64,000 nucleotides of DNA from Photorhabdus luminescens subsp. luminescens. GTDB taxonomy: Bacteria; Pseudomonadota; Gammaproteobacteria; Enterobacterales; Enterobacteriaceae. Both the position numbers and the translations under genes were made by a program. The DNA lies in NCBI RefSeq assembly GCF_001083805.1, contig NZ_JXSK01000014.1, positions 1 through 64,000 on the forward strand. The letters are read 5' to 3'. Below the pieces are notes generated by a model. It made no database searches and was not told where the DNA came from. It worked only from the letters and a program-made list of their open reading frames with translations. Position 1 is the first letter of the stretch. Every line of letters begins with the position of its first letter. This document shows, in pieces, positions 11,484-21,368 of this stretch.

Positions 11484-12146
11484 ATGTCACAATTGCTTGC
11501 CGTGTTTGATCTAGATGACACCTTAATTTCCGGGGATTCCAGCACTATCTGGACAGAATTTTTATGGGAAAAAGGCATCATTACTGATCCAAGTTTTATC
11601 GAGGCAGATAAAAAAATGATGGCTGATTACAGCGCAGGCTCATTGGATATGAGTGGTTATCTGGCATTTAGCCTGCAAACACTGCATCAAATTCCACAAG
11701 AACAAGTTGATCTTTGGCTGACTGAATTTATTAACGAAAAAATCAAACCTCGATTTTATCCGCAAGCCAAAGCGCTTATTACTGAGTATCAACAACAGCA
11801 AGTCCCAGTTATTATCATCTCAGCCACAGTCTCTTTTATTGTGAAAAAGATTGCCATCGAATTAGGTATTCACACTGCTCTGGGCATTGATATGGTGGTG
11901 GAAAATGGCTGTTATACCGGTCAAATAGACGGTATTGCGACTTTTCGTGAAGGGAAAGTTAAACGAATAAAACAGTGGCTGGAACAACAAAATAATTATC
12001 CTGAAATTATTCGTTTTTACAGTGATTCAATTAATGATCTACCAATGTGTCAATTCGCCGACGAAGTCATTACGGTCAATGCCGATACCCGTTTAAAAGC
12101 CCAAGCACAACAACATGACTGGAAACAATTAACCTGGTCACTGTAA
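11484..12146 (+). CDS. HAD-IB family phosphatase (SerB-like)
   Basis: The 220-aa protein is a haloacid dehalogenase-type phosphohydrolase. Motif I is FDLDDTLISGDSS near residue 8, with the nucleophile Asp9 and acid/base Asp11. Motif II is IISAT near residue 112. A lysine lies in the FREGKVKRI region, and motif IV is YSDSINDLPM. This motif spacing with a helical cap after motif I is typical of the IB subfamily, which includes SerB and CicA-like enzymes. The substrate cannot be read from the sequence. It starts with ATG preceded by GAGGAAC. It occupies the rsd position of E. coli between nudC and thiC, co-directional with the thi operon, but a promoter and riboswitch separate it from thiC. Confidence 0.85.
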   Translation: MSQLLAVFDLDDTLISGDSSTIWTEFLWEKGIITDPSFIEADKKMMADYSAGSLDMSGYLAFSLQTLHQIPQEQVDLWLTEFINEKIKPRFYPQAKALITEYQQQQVPVIIISATVSFIVKKIAIELGIHTALGIDMVVENGCYTGQIDGIATFREGKVKRIKQWLEQQNNYPEIIRFYSDSINDLPMCQFADEVITVNADTRLKAQAQQHDWKQLTWSL

Positions 12147-12161
12147 ATACTTTCAATCAGT

Positions 12162-12187
12162 AAGGGTTGTAGTTTTCACAATCCCTT
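12162..12187 (+). terminator. Imperfect hairpin after the HAD gene
   Basis: AAGGGTTGT and ACAATCCCTT form an imperfect stem around a 7-nt loop, 16 nt after the HAD stop. No strong T-tract follows, and it overlaps the thiC promoter candidate. It could be a weak terminator or an operator. Confidence 0.3.
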
Positions 12188-12194
12188 CTATACT
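12167..12194 (+). promoter_or_regulatory. Candidate thiC promoter
   Basis: TTGTAG (12167-12172), a 16-nt spacer and TATACT (12189-12194) place the transcription start near 12201, just before the first paired bases of the TPP riboswitch. Confidence 0.5.
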
Positions 12195-12206
12195 ACTGCT
12201 TACTTT

Positions 12207-12315
12207 CTTGTCGGAGTGCCTAGCGTAAGCTGTCTTATCGCAGCATACACAGGCTGAGACCGTTAATTCGGGATCCGCGGAACCTGATCGGGTTAATACC
12301 TGCGAAGGGAACAAG
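12207..12315 (+). ncRNA. TPP riboswitch (THI element)
   Basis: The leader contains the conserved thi-box words: CGGAGTGCC, GGCTGAGACCG, and CCTGATCGGGTTAATACCTGCGAAGGGAA spread over 12283-12310. The closing stem pairs CTTGT (12207-12211) with ACAAG (12311-12315). This is the thiamine pyrophosphate aptamer. It lies 115 nt ahead of thiC, so thiamine pyrophosphate is expected to shut off expression of thiCEFSGH. Confidence 0.96.
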
Positions 12316-12421
12316 AGTAATCAACCGCTGTCAGCCCACCCAATTTTTCACGGGTCTGTCCAGCCATCAATTATTACTCCTGCGAGCTCCAGACAAGCAA
12401 CTTTCCCAATAACACAGTTAG

Positions 12422-15002
<2,581 letters not shown>

Positions 15003-15012
15003 AGAGGTTCTT

Positions 15013-15762
15013 ATGCTGAATGATCAAGAATTTATGCGTTACAGCCGACAACTGTTACTCGAAGATATTGGCCCGGAAGGGCAGGAAAAACTGAAATCCA
15101 GCCGCGTACTGATTGTCGGACTGGGGGGGCTAGGCGCTCCCGCCTCTCTCTATCTGGCCGGGGCAGGTGTGGGAACAATTTATCTCGCTGATGATGACCA
15201 ATTGCACATCTCCAATTTACAACGGCAAATACTTTACCGCACCGAAGAGATCCCTGCCGCAAAAGCTGAACTTGCAGCCAATCAACTCAACGCATTGAAT
15301 CCGTTGATAAAAACAGTAGTCCTTAATCAACGTCAAAACCGGGAATCTCTGACAACAATCGTGAAGCAGGTCGATCTGGTTCTCGATTGCAGTGACAACA
15401 TGACAACCCGCCACGCGATCAATGCCGCTTGTGTGGCAACGCGAAAACCATTAATCAGCGGCAGTGCTGTCGGTTTTAGCGGCCAACTTATGGTATTTGA
15501 ACCCCCTTATCTTCATGGCTGCTATAGCTGCCTCTACCCTGAGCAGGAAGAACCACTACGAAATTGCCGGACTGCGGGGGTATTAGGTCCGGTAGTCGGT
15601 ATTATCGGCACATTACAGGCATTGGAAGCCATCAAAATGTTAACTGGGCTTCCCTCTCCGTTAAGCGGCAAACTTCGACTGTTTGATGGTAAACAGCAAA
15701 GCTGGAGCACACTACAACTTAACCCGTCGCAGCAATGCCCGATTTGCGGAGATATGGCATGA
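15013..15762 (+). CDS. thiF: ThiS adenylyltransferase
   Basis: ThiF adenylates the C-terminal glycine of ThiS, the step that activates it for sulfur transfer in thiazole formation. The 249-aa product is an E1-like/MoeB-family protein. It has the nucleotide-binding GLGGLGAPASLYLAGAGVG near residue 37 and the conserved DDDQLHISNLQRQ segment. Four zinc cysteines are visible as CYSCLYP around residue 172 and CPICGDMA at the C-terminus. The ATGA overlap with thiS places both in one transcript. MoeB is the nearest alternative, but the setting between thiE and thiS settles the identity. Confidence 0.96.
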   Translation: MLNDQEFMRYSRQLLLEDIGPEGQEKLKSSRVLIVGLGGLGAPASLYLAGAGVGTIYLADDDQLHISNLQRQILYRTEEIPAAKAELAANQLNALNPLIKTVVLNQRQNRESLTTIVKQVDLVLDCSDNMTTRHAINAACVATRKPLISGSAVGFSGQLMVFEPPYLHGCYSCLYPEQEEPLRNCRTAGVLGPVVGIIGTLQALEAIKMLTGLPSPLSGKLRLFDGKQQSWSTLQLNPSQQCPICGDMA

Positions 15763-15959
15763 AAATTACGGTAAACGACCAGCCGATGGAGCTTATGGCT
15801 CCTCTGGCTATACAGCAATTGCTAGAACAACTTGAACGAACACAACCGGGAATGGCGCTGGCTATTAATCAAGCCATTATTCCGCGTTCAGAGTGGAATA
15901 CGCATCAAATTAATGATGGAGACAATATCCTTTTATTTCAGGCTATTGCTGGAGGTTGA
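15759..15959 (+). CDS. thiS: Sulfur carrier protein ThiS
   Basis: ThiS is the small ubiquitin-like protein whose C-terminal glycine carries the thiocarboxylate sulfur for thiazole synthesis. The 66-aa product starts [12 protein letters not shown] and ends in LLFQAIAGG, with the essential Gly-Gly tail. The frame opens earlier at 15735, but the ATG at 15759 overlaps the thiF stop as ATGA and matches family length. The thiG start follows 1 nt after the stop. Confidence 0.96.
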   Translation: MKITVNDQPMELMAPLAIQQLLEQLERTQPGMALAINQAIIPRSEWNTHQINDGDNILLFQAIAGG

Positions 15960-15960
15960 T

Positions 15961-16728
15961 ATGTTAAAAATTGCTGATACGACTTTTAATTCCCGTCTAT
16001 TTACCGGTACAGGCAAATTCGCCAATGCAACTTTAATGACTCGGGCTATAACCGCTTCCGGCAGCCAGCTTGTCACGATGGCAATGAAACGTATTGATTT
16101 GCAGAGTGGTAATGACGCTATTTTGGCGCCATTGCAAAAACTTGGCGTCAAATTGCTGCCAAATACTTCCGGGGCCAAAACCGCAGAAGAAGCCCTGTTT
16201 GCTGCTCGTCTGGCCCGTGAAGCACTGGCGACCAACTGGATCAAATTGGAGATCCATCCTGATGTGAAATACTTATTGCCTGACCCGGTTGAAACCCTCA
16301 AAGGCGCAGAGATGTTGGTCAAAGATGGGTTTGTCGTTCTGCCATATTGCAGTGCTGATCCCGTTTTATGTAAACGTCTGGAAGAAGTGGGTTGCGCGGC
16401 AGTCATGCCTTTAGGAGCGCCGATCGGCTCTAATCAAGGGCTGCTCACCCGAGATTTCCTGCAAATTATTATCGAGCAAGCACAAGTGCCGGTGGTCATT
16501 GATGCCGGCATCGGTGCGCCAAGCCATGCATTGGAAGCGATTGAACTGGGTGCGGATGCCGTATTAGTCAACACTGCCATTGCCGTTGCGCGTAATCCAG
16601 TCAAAATGGCTCAAGCCTTCAAAATAGCGATTGAAGCGGGTGAATTATCCTATCAAGCCGGACTGGCAAGTCCAAAACAACATGCTGTCGCATCCAGTCC
16701 ACTGACCGATTTTCTAGGGGTATTTTGA
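15961..16728 (+). CDS. thiG: Thiazole synthase
   Basis: ThiG forms the thiamine thiazole from 1-deoxyxylulose 5-phosphate, dehydroglycine and ThiS thiocarboxylate. The 255-aa product is a TIM barrel. It shows the N-terminal [10 protein letters not shown], the [13 protein letters not shown] loop, and KLEIHPD, which contains the family's active-site lysine region. The phosphate-binding segments are PVVIDAGIG and [13 protein letters not shown] longer frame begins at 15832 inside thiS but the true start is 15961 with GGAGG upstream. It forms the ThiGH complex with the next gene in E. coli. Confidence 0.96.
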   Translation: MLKIADTTFNSRLFTGTGKFANATLMTRAITASGSQLVTMAMKRIDLQSGNDAILAPLQKLGVKLLPNTSGAKTAEEALFAARLAREALATNWIKLEIHPDVKYLLPDPVETLKGAEMLVKDGFVVLPYCSADPVLCKRLEEVGCAAVMPLGAPIGSNQGLLTRDFLQIIIEQAQVPVVIDAGIGAPSHALEAIELGADAVLVNTAIAVARNPVKMAQAFKIAIEAGELSYQAGLASPKQHAVASSPLTDFLGVF

Positions 16729-17867
16729 TGATTCATCATCTTATGAGCGGTAGTTTTAGTTACCGCTGGCAGCAATTGGACTGGGATGATATTACCCTTC
16801 GTATTAATAGCAAAACTGCGCAGGATGTTGAACGGGCATTAAACAGTAACAAATTAAATCTGGACAATTTCATGGCTTTGCTCTCTCCGGCAGCGAAACC
16901 CTATCTCGAACCACTAGCGCGACGAGCACAGAAACTGACTCGTCAACGCTTCGGTAACACCGTTGGTTTTTATGTACCGCTTTATCTCTCCAATTTGTGT
17001 GCCAATGACTGCACCTATTGCGGGTTCTCAATGAGTAACCGCATCAAACGCAAGACACTGAATAAAGATGAAATTATTGCCGAATGTCAGGCGATTAAAG
17101 CGCTAGGCTTCGACAATCTGTTATTAGTCACCGGAGAGCATCAGGGCAAAGTTGGTATGGATTATTTCCGTCGCCATCTGCCAGTTATCCGGGAACATTT
17201 CAGCTCAATAATGATGGAAGTCCAGCCCATGACGCAGGAAGAATACTCAGAATTAAAAACTCTGGGGCTAGATGGCGTCATGGTTTATCAGGAAACCTAT
17301 CATGAGCCAACTTACCTGTTGCATCATCTACAGGGTAAGAAACGGGATTTTCATTGGCGATTAGCAACACCCGATCGCCTTGGTCGGGCAAAAATCGACA
17401 AAATCGGTTTAGGAGCACTGATTGGCCTCTCTAGTCATTGGCGAACAGACTGCTATATGGTGGCTGAGCATTTATTCTTTCTGCAACGCACCTACTGGCA
17501 GAGCCGTTACTCTATTTCATTCCCACGTTTGCGACCTTGTGCTGGGGGCATAGAGCCCGCATCGCTGATGAGTGAAGCAGAACTGGTGCAACTGATTTGT
17601 GCTTTTCGTCTATTTGCGCCAGATGTTGAGCTTTCTATTTCTACCCGAGAATCTCCATTTTTCCGCGATCACGTCATACCATTGGCAATCAACAATGTCA
17701 GTGCCGGTTCGAAAACCCAACCCGGTGGTTACGCAGATAGTAGCCGCGAAGAATTGGAACAATTTATGCCACATGATAACCGTTCTGTTTATCAGGTCGC
17801 GGACGTATTAATTAAAGCCGGGTTACAACCTATTTGGAAAGATTGGGATGATTATTTAGGTCGATAA
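16728..17867 (+). CDS. thiH: 2-iminoacetate synthase (radical SAM tyrosine lyase)
   Basis: ThiH cleaves tyrosine to dehydroglycine and p-cresol, supplying ThiG. The 379-aa protein carries the radical SAM cluster motif CANDCTYC (C-x3-C-x2-C) around residue 90, followed by GFSMSNRIKRKTL. The C-terminal BATS-type region has STRESPFFRDHVIPLAINNVSAGSKTQPGGY. The ATG at 16728 overlaps the thiG stop as TGATG. A TTG one codon earlier is less likely. It is the last gene of the thi operon. In E. coli rpoC lies nearby, whereas here rpoC is about 43 kb away. Confidence 0.96.
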   Translation: MIHHLMSGSFSYRWQQLDWDDITLRINSKTAQDVERALNSNKLNLDNFMALLSPAAKPYLEPLARRAQKLTRQRFGNTVGFYVPLYLSNLCANDCTYCGFSMSNRIKRKTLNKDEIIAECQAIKALGFDNLLLVTGEHQGKVGMDYFRRHLPVIREHFSSIMMEVQPMTQEEYSELKTLGLDGVMVYQETYHEPTYLLHHLQGKKRDFHWRLATPDRLGRAKIDKIGLGALIGLSSHWRTDCYMVAEHLFFLQRTYWQSRYSISFPRLRPCAGGIEPASLMSEAELVQLICAFRLFAPDVELSISTRESPFFRDHVIPLAINNVSAGSKTQPGGYADSSREELEQFMPHDNRSVYQVADVLIKAGLQPIWKDWDDYLGR

Positions 17868-17955
17868 TTTAATTTTCTCTCTTCTCAAATAATTCAATTT
17901 TAGATAAAAGCCATTTACAGGCAATAATTCCAGGAAATAGGTTTAATATAAATAA

Positions 17956-17979
17956 CTGTCTGGTACTGATACCAGACAG
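17956..17979. terminator. Perfect hairpin downstream of thiH
   Basis: CTGTCTGGTA and TACCAGACAG form a perfect 10-bp stem with a 4-nt CTGA loop, 88 nt after the thiH stop. There is no clear T-tract on the plus strand, so termination of the thi operon here is probable but not certain. Confidence 0.5.
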
Positions 17980-18206
17980 TAATATAGCCCAACTAGACAC
18001 ATGAAATATTATATAATAATTATTCACATCACCATTAACCATAAAATAATTTCCATTTAAAATATCTCTTCTGAATATAAAACTAAATCTTTTATCTCTA
18101 TCAATCTAACCAACATCATAAAATTTATTGCCATCATTAATACCCTATTACAATAGAACCATTTTATACATGGTTTATTTTTCCGTCATCCACATATATT
18201 CCCAAA

Positions 18207-18278
18207 GAATATAAGAATATAAGAATATAAGAATATAAGAATATAAGAATATAAGAATATAAGAATATAAGAATATAA
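18207..18278. repeat. Nine tandem copies of an 8-bp unit (GAATATAA)
   Basis: Nine uninterrupted identical copies of GAATATAA cover 72 bp, followed by the imperfect unit GAATTCAA. The array lies in a 640-bp AT-rich gap between thiH and the first of three paralogous genes, about 155 bp upstream of the promoter candidate at 18433-18461. Perfect short tandem repeats of this kind change copy number by strand slippage. Confidence 0.95.
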
Positions 18279-18432
18279 GAATTCAATTTATACCTATATC
18301 GAATAAAGAGAAAATACTATATTTAATGTATATTTCTGAATATACCTAAACTTTCTATTATTTATTCTCTATTAATTTATACAAAATATAATTCTTAATT
18401 AATAAAAAACACGATTGAATATTCTCCTGTCA

Positions 18433-18461
18433 TTGATAAAGTGCACACCGAGCAATAAAAT
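18433..18461 (+). promoter_or_regulatory. Candidate promoter of the first paralogue
   Basis: TTGATA (18433-18438), a 17-nt spacer and TAAAAT (18456-18461) lie about 45 nt ahead of the start codon. The TTGATAAAGTG word recurs upstream of all three paralogues (also at 19341-19352 and 20129-20140 approximately), in a conserved upstream block of about 145 bp. Confidence 0.5.
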
Positions 18462-18506
18462 GCTTAATAAAAATCAAATTTATTACCATTCAAAGAGAAC
18501 TAATAT

Positions 18507-18998
18507 ATGAATATAAAAGAAATTCTGGATAATATAGACTATTCTGGTCAGGTAAATTCAAATAAAGAATTGGTTAATGGTTCATTTAATGAAGGATATA
18601 AAGGCTGGATAATCCCAGCCCCCGAAACAGTAAAAATCTTATCTGAGAATGGAATTAACTTTCTTAGAATCCAAAGCGGATCTGTTTCTGGCTACATTAT
18701 GCAAATTATAGAAGGATTGGAGCCTAACACTAAATATAAACTGACAGGTAAAGCACGCGTATCAACACCACAGTACCTGGAAGATGGCTTCCCCGCTATT
18801 TTTGGTTTACATAATGATACATTTAATCATAACACTTTTGTTGTAGACTCCACCGATTTTATAACCGGTTCTGTAACATTAAGTACAGATACAGAAGGAT
18901 ATTTACGCGTTTTCCTGGCAAAAACCGAAATGGGAATTCATACTCCACCAGCAGAAGTCACCGCTGATTTTACTGGTTTCATTTTCGAGAAAGCTTAA
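18507..18998 (+). CDS. Small CBM/jelly-roll-like protein, paralogue 1
   Basis: The 163-aa protein is of unknown function. It opens with a short polar helix (MNIKEILDNIDYS), then KELVNGSFNEGYKGWIIPAPETV. This N-G-S-F-E/N-x-G-x-x-G-W pattern is typical of family 4/9-type carbohydrate-binding beta-sandwiches. The remainder, with EGLEPNTKYKLTGKARVS and a final ADFTGFIFEKA, fits strands of the same fold. There is no signal peptide or membrane segment. It is 45-60% identical by eye to the two genes that follow. AAAGAGAAC precedes the ATG. A hairpin at 19031-19057 ends the transcript, so each paralogue has its own promoter and terminator. Sugar binding is inference; no ligand can be named. Confidence 0.8.
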   Translation: MNIKEILDNIDYSGQVNSNKELVNGSFNEGYKGWIIPAPETVKILSENGINFLRIQSGSVSGYIMQIIEGLEPNTKYKLTGKARVSTPQYLEDGFPAIFGLHNDTFNHNTFVVDSTDFITGSVTLSTDTEGYLRVFLAKTEMGIHTPPAEVTADFTGFIFEKA

Positions 18999-19030
18999 TA
19001 TAGCTAGCTTTGATATCGTTTGACATCTTA

Positions 19031-19060
19031 ATGCCCTAAGCTCACTACTCAGGGCATTTT
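19031..19060 (+). terminator. Terminator of paralogue 1
   Basis: ATGCCCT (19031-19037) pairs with AGGGCAT (19051-19057) and is followed by TTTT. Confidence 0.7.
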
Positions 19061-19080
19061 AATAATGTAGTTTCAATACA

Positions 19081-19125
19081 ATAGCCTTTAATACTATAGC
19101 CTTTAATACTACAGCCATTAATACT
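19081..19125. repeat. Three tandem copies of a 15-bp unit
   Basis: ATAGCCTTTAATACT occurs twice without change and a third time as ACAGCCATTAATACT, followed by a partial ACGGCC. It lies between paralogues 1 and 2. The rest of the gap 19126-19420 holds the conserved upstream block of paralogue 2. Confidence 0.8.
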
Positions 19126-19420
19126 ACGGCCATAGATATGACTTCATTATTCACTCTATTTTTTCTCTCAATGTGACTAATATTTCAACATAACATTCCA
19201 GCTACAAATTTGCCACAAGCGACTAATTGATCTACAGAAACACCTATCAGGATAAGCGCTTATAACTCATTTATTCTTGTATTAATTTATACAAATTACA
19301 ACTCACCACCAACAAAAAATACAATTGAGTATTACCCCATTATTGATAAAGTGCCCTCCCGAAAAACAAAGCGCTTAAAGAAATTAAATTTATTTCTATT
19401 TACTTAAAAAGGACTAATAT

Positions 19421-19897
19421 ATGAACGTACAAGAGATCCTGAATAACGAAGATTATTCTGATAACAAGAAAAACTCTCATAAAGAACTGGTTAACGGTTC
19501 ATTCGAAGAAGGATATAACGGCTGGAGAATCCCCGCCCCTGAATCAGTAGAAATCTTATCTGAAAATGGCATTCACTTTATCAGAATTCAAAGTGTTACT
19601 GGTTCTGGCGTCATTGATCAAATTATAGAAGGATTAGAACCCAACACTAAATATAAACTAACAGCTACAGCTCGCGTGTCAGCAGAATGGGCCTCATCAG
19701 CTTATTTTGGTTTACAGAGTCGCACCGATGGCCCTAATTCTTTTGCTGTGAACAGCACCGATTTTACAACCGGTTCGGTAGAATTAAGTACAGATCAAGA
19801 GGGACTTTTACGCGTTTATTTATTGAAAGACCAAGTTGGCCATCGCCCAGATGGAGAAACCGCTGACTTTACCGGTTTTGTTTTAGAAAAAGCCTAA
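19421..19897 (+). CDS. Small CBM/jelly-roll-like protein, paralogue 2
   Basis: This 158-aa paralogue of the gene at 18507 shares the N-terminal MNVQEILNNEDYS, the KELVNGSFEEGYNGWRIPAP block, the IIEGLEPNTKYKLTATARVS strand and the C-terminal ADFTGFVLEKA. It differs by a shorter loop around residue 95, where the first paralogue has extra residues. No export signal is present. The ribosome site AAAAAGGA and the ACTAATATATG start context are the same in all three copies. The preceding ~150 bp resembles the upstream regions of paralogues 1 and 3, which suggests that the duplicated unit was gene plus promoter. Function unknown. Confidence 0.8.
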   Translation: MNVQEILNNEDYSDNKKNSHKELVNGSFEEGYNGWRIPAPESVEILSENGIHFIRIQSVTGSGVIDQIIEGLEPNTKYKLTATARVSAEWASSAYFGLQSRTDGPNSFAVNSTDFTTGSVELSTDQEGLLRVYLLKDQVGHRPDGETADFTGFVLEKA

Positions 19898-19926
19898 ATA
19901 TTTAACTTAGAAGTAGTTTGAAATTA

Positions 19927-19961
19927 AAACACACTCGGAACAAGGAAGATCCGGGTGTTTT
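19927..19961 (+). terminator. Terminator of paralogue 2
   Basis: AAAACACACTCGGA can pair imperfectly with TCCGGGTGTTTT, giving a GC-rich stem ending in a T run. Confidence 0.6.
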
Positions 19962-20204
19962 AATATTGGTTGAAAAAATAAAATCATAAATTAATATTTT
20001 AACTGGAATATAGTTCAATTATTTTAAAAAAAACTCTCATAGAAATAATTTATCCACCTCATTTATTTTCACATTAATTATCACAGACATAATATTCAAT
20101 CAAAAAACATGATTGAATATTTTTTCATTATTGATAAAGTGTTTACAGAAAAAACCATTAAGAAAAATTAAATTTAATTGTTATTCATTTAAAAGGACTA
20201 ATAT

Positions 20205-20690
20205 ATGAATATAAAGAAAATGCTACATAGTGCAGATTATTCTGATGCAAAAAACGCCAATAAAGAACTGATTAATGGTTCATTTAACGAAGGATATCAT
20301 GGCTGGAGAATCCCAGCCCCTGAAACTGTAGAAATCTTATCCGAGAATAGCATTAACTTTCTTAGCATCCAAAACTATTCCAGCTCTGGTGTCATTGATC
20401 AAATTATAACAGGGTTGGAACCTAACGTTAAATATAGACTGACGGGTACAGCACGCTTATCGACTCAACAAATACCACAAAGGGCCTTGCCCGCTTATTT
20501 TGGTTTACAGAATCGCACATTTGGCCCTGAATCCTTTATTGTAAATAGCTTCAATTTTACGACCGGTTCAGTTGAATTAAACACAGATGAAGAAGGACTT
20601 TTACGTGTTTACATGCTGAAAGACCAATTTATAGAACTTCCAGAAGAAGCAACTGCTGACTTCACGGGTTTTATTCTAGAAAGAGTTTAA
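20205..20690 (+). CDS. Small CBM/jelly-roll-like protein, paralogue 3
   Basis: This 161-aa protein is the third tandem copy. It keeps MNIKKMLHSADYSD, KELINGSFNEGYHGWRIPAP, the ITGLEPNVKYRLTGTARLS strand, the AYFGLQNRTFGPESF segment shared with paralogue 2, and the ADFTGFILERV terminus. Paralogues 2 and 3 look closer to each other than to paralogue 1. It has no signal peptide. The upstream 145 bp repeats the conserved block with TTGATAAAGTG, and AAAAGGA precedes the ATG. A terminator hairpin follows at 20710-20740. Role unknown; a soluble sugar-binding or lectin-like protein is the most economical guess. Confidence 0.8.
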   Translation: MNIKKMLHSADYSDAKNANKELINGSFNEGYHGWRIPAPETVEILSENSINFLSIQNYSSSGVIDQIITGLEPNVKYRLTGTARLSTQQIPQRALPAYFGLQNRTFGPESFIVNSFNFTTGSVELNTDEEGLLRVYMLKDQFIELPEEATADFTGFILERV

Positions 20691-20709
20691 ACATCGGGCC
20701 TTGATACAT

Positions 20710-20740
20710 AACACCCGAAGCACATTGCTCCGGGTGTTTT
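20710..20740 (+). terminator. Terminator of paralogue 3
   Basis: AACACCCGAAGCA and TGCTCCGGGTGTT form a long stem with one mismatch, followed by TTT. Confidence 0.75.
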
Positions 20741-20772
20741 AAATAGAGATAATTCTCCGAAAACCATTCTGG

Positions 20773-21354
20773 CTAACTTAAATCATGCAAGGGTTTTTTT
20801 ATTGGCGGCGTCAATTGGAAATCAGAAAACCGCACCTGTAATCCGTGCCGTTCTGGAGAACAACACATTGCGCCAACAAAGACAGGTTGTTTATCTTCAA
20901 AAAAAGGAGACAACCTCAACAAGGGCCACCGCAAACCATCGGTGGAATATTGCAGTCTTAAATATCCCTCTTCACGGGTCAAACGTAACCAGAATTTACT
21001 AGAATCACCAGGAAATACTCCCATAGACCAATCAGAATGGTTACGTGTCAGTACACTACCAATCGTGGCATGACCATCAGAATATTCAATTCCGCCTTTC
21101 AGCCAATGTTTCTCATCGACTAATAGCATGACTCCCGCTTGATCGTATAAATGTTCAAAACAGCCTTCAATACAGAGTTGAAAGGTGAAATCATCCTCAA
21201 TATAACGCCCAAACACATGACCATTATGACGTTCAAAGCCATACCATGTTCGTTGCCAAAAGTCAGTTTTATGCTCTGTAGTGACATTAAGCCAATCGCT
21301 TCCACATTGCCAATCAGATGGTTCATTAAGCCAATGATATTGTGACAAACCCAT
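20773..21354 (-). CDS. DUF1349 concanavalin A-like protein
   Basis: The 193-aa soluble protein matches the DUF1349 family, which has a concanavalin A-like beta-jelly-roll. Typical strands are WYGFERHNGHVFGRYIEDDFTF, the DQAGVMLLVDEKHWLKGGIEY block and the SPFFEDKQPVFVGAMCCSPER block near the C-terminus. Members are often found beside sugar-metabolism genes, and some are called regulation of enolase protein 1. No catalytic site can be assigned. AGAGGGAA precedes the ATG. It starts 14 nt after the MFS gene stop, so both are one transcription unit, and this is the last gene of the minus-strand cluster. Confidence 0.85.
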   Translation of the reverse strand: MGLSQYHWLNEPSDWQCGSDWLNVTTEHKTDFWQRTWYGFERHNGHVFGRYIEDDFTFQLCIEGCFEHLYDQAGVMLLVDEKHWLKGGIEYSDGHATIGSVLTRNHSDWSMGVFPGDSSKFWLRLTREEGYLRLQYSTDGLRWPLLRLSPFFEDKQPVFVGAMCCSPERHGLQVRFSDFQLTPPIKKPLHDLS

Positions 21355-21368
21355 AGGAATTCCCTCTA

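Noticed and set aside
18207-18278. Possible CRISPR array
   Set aside because: The unit is 8 bp, without spacers; this is a simple tandem repeat.
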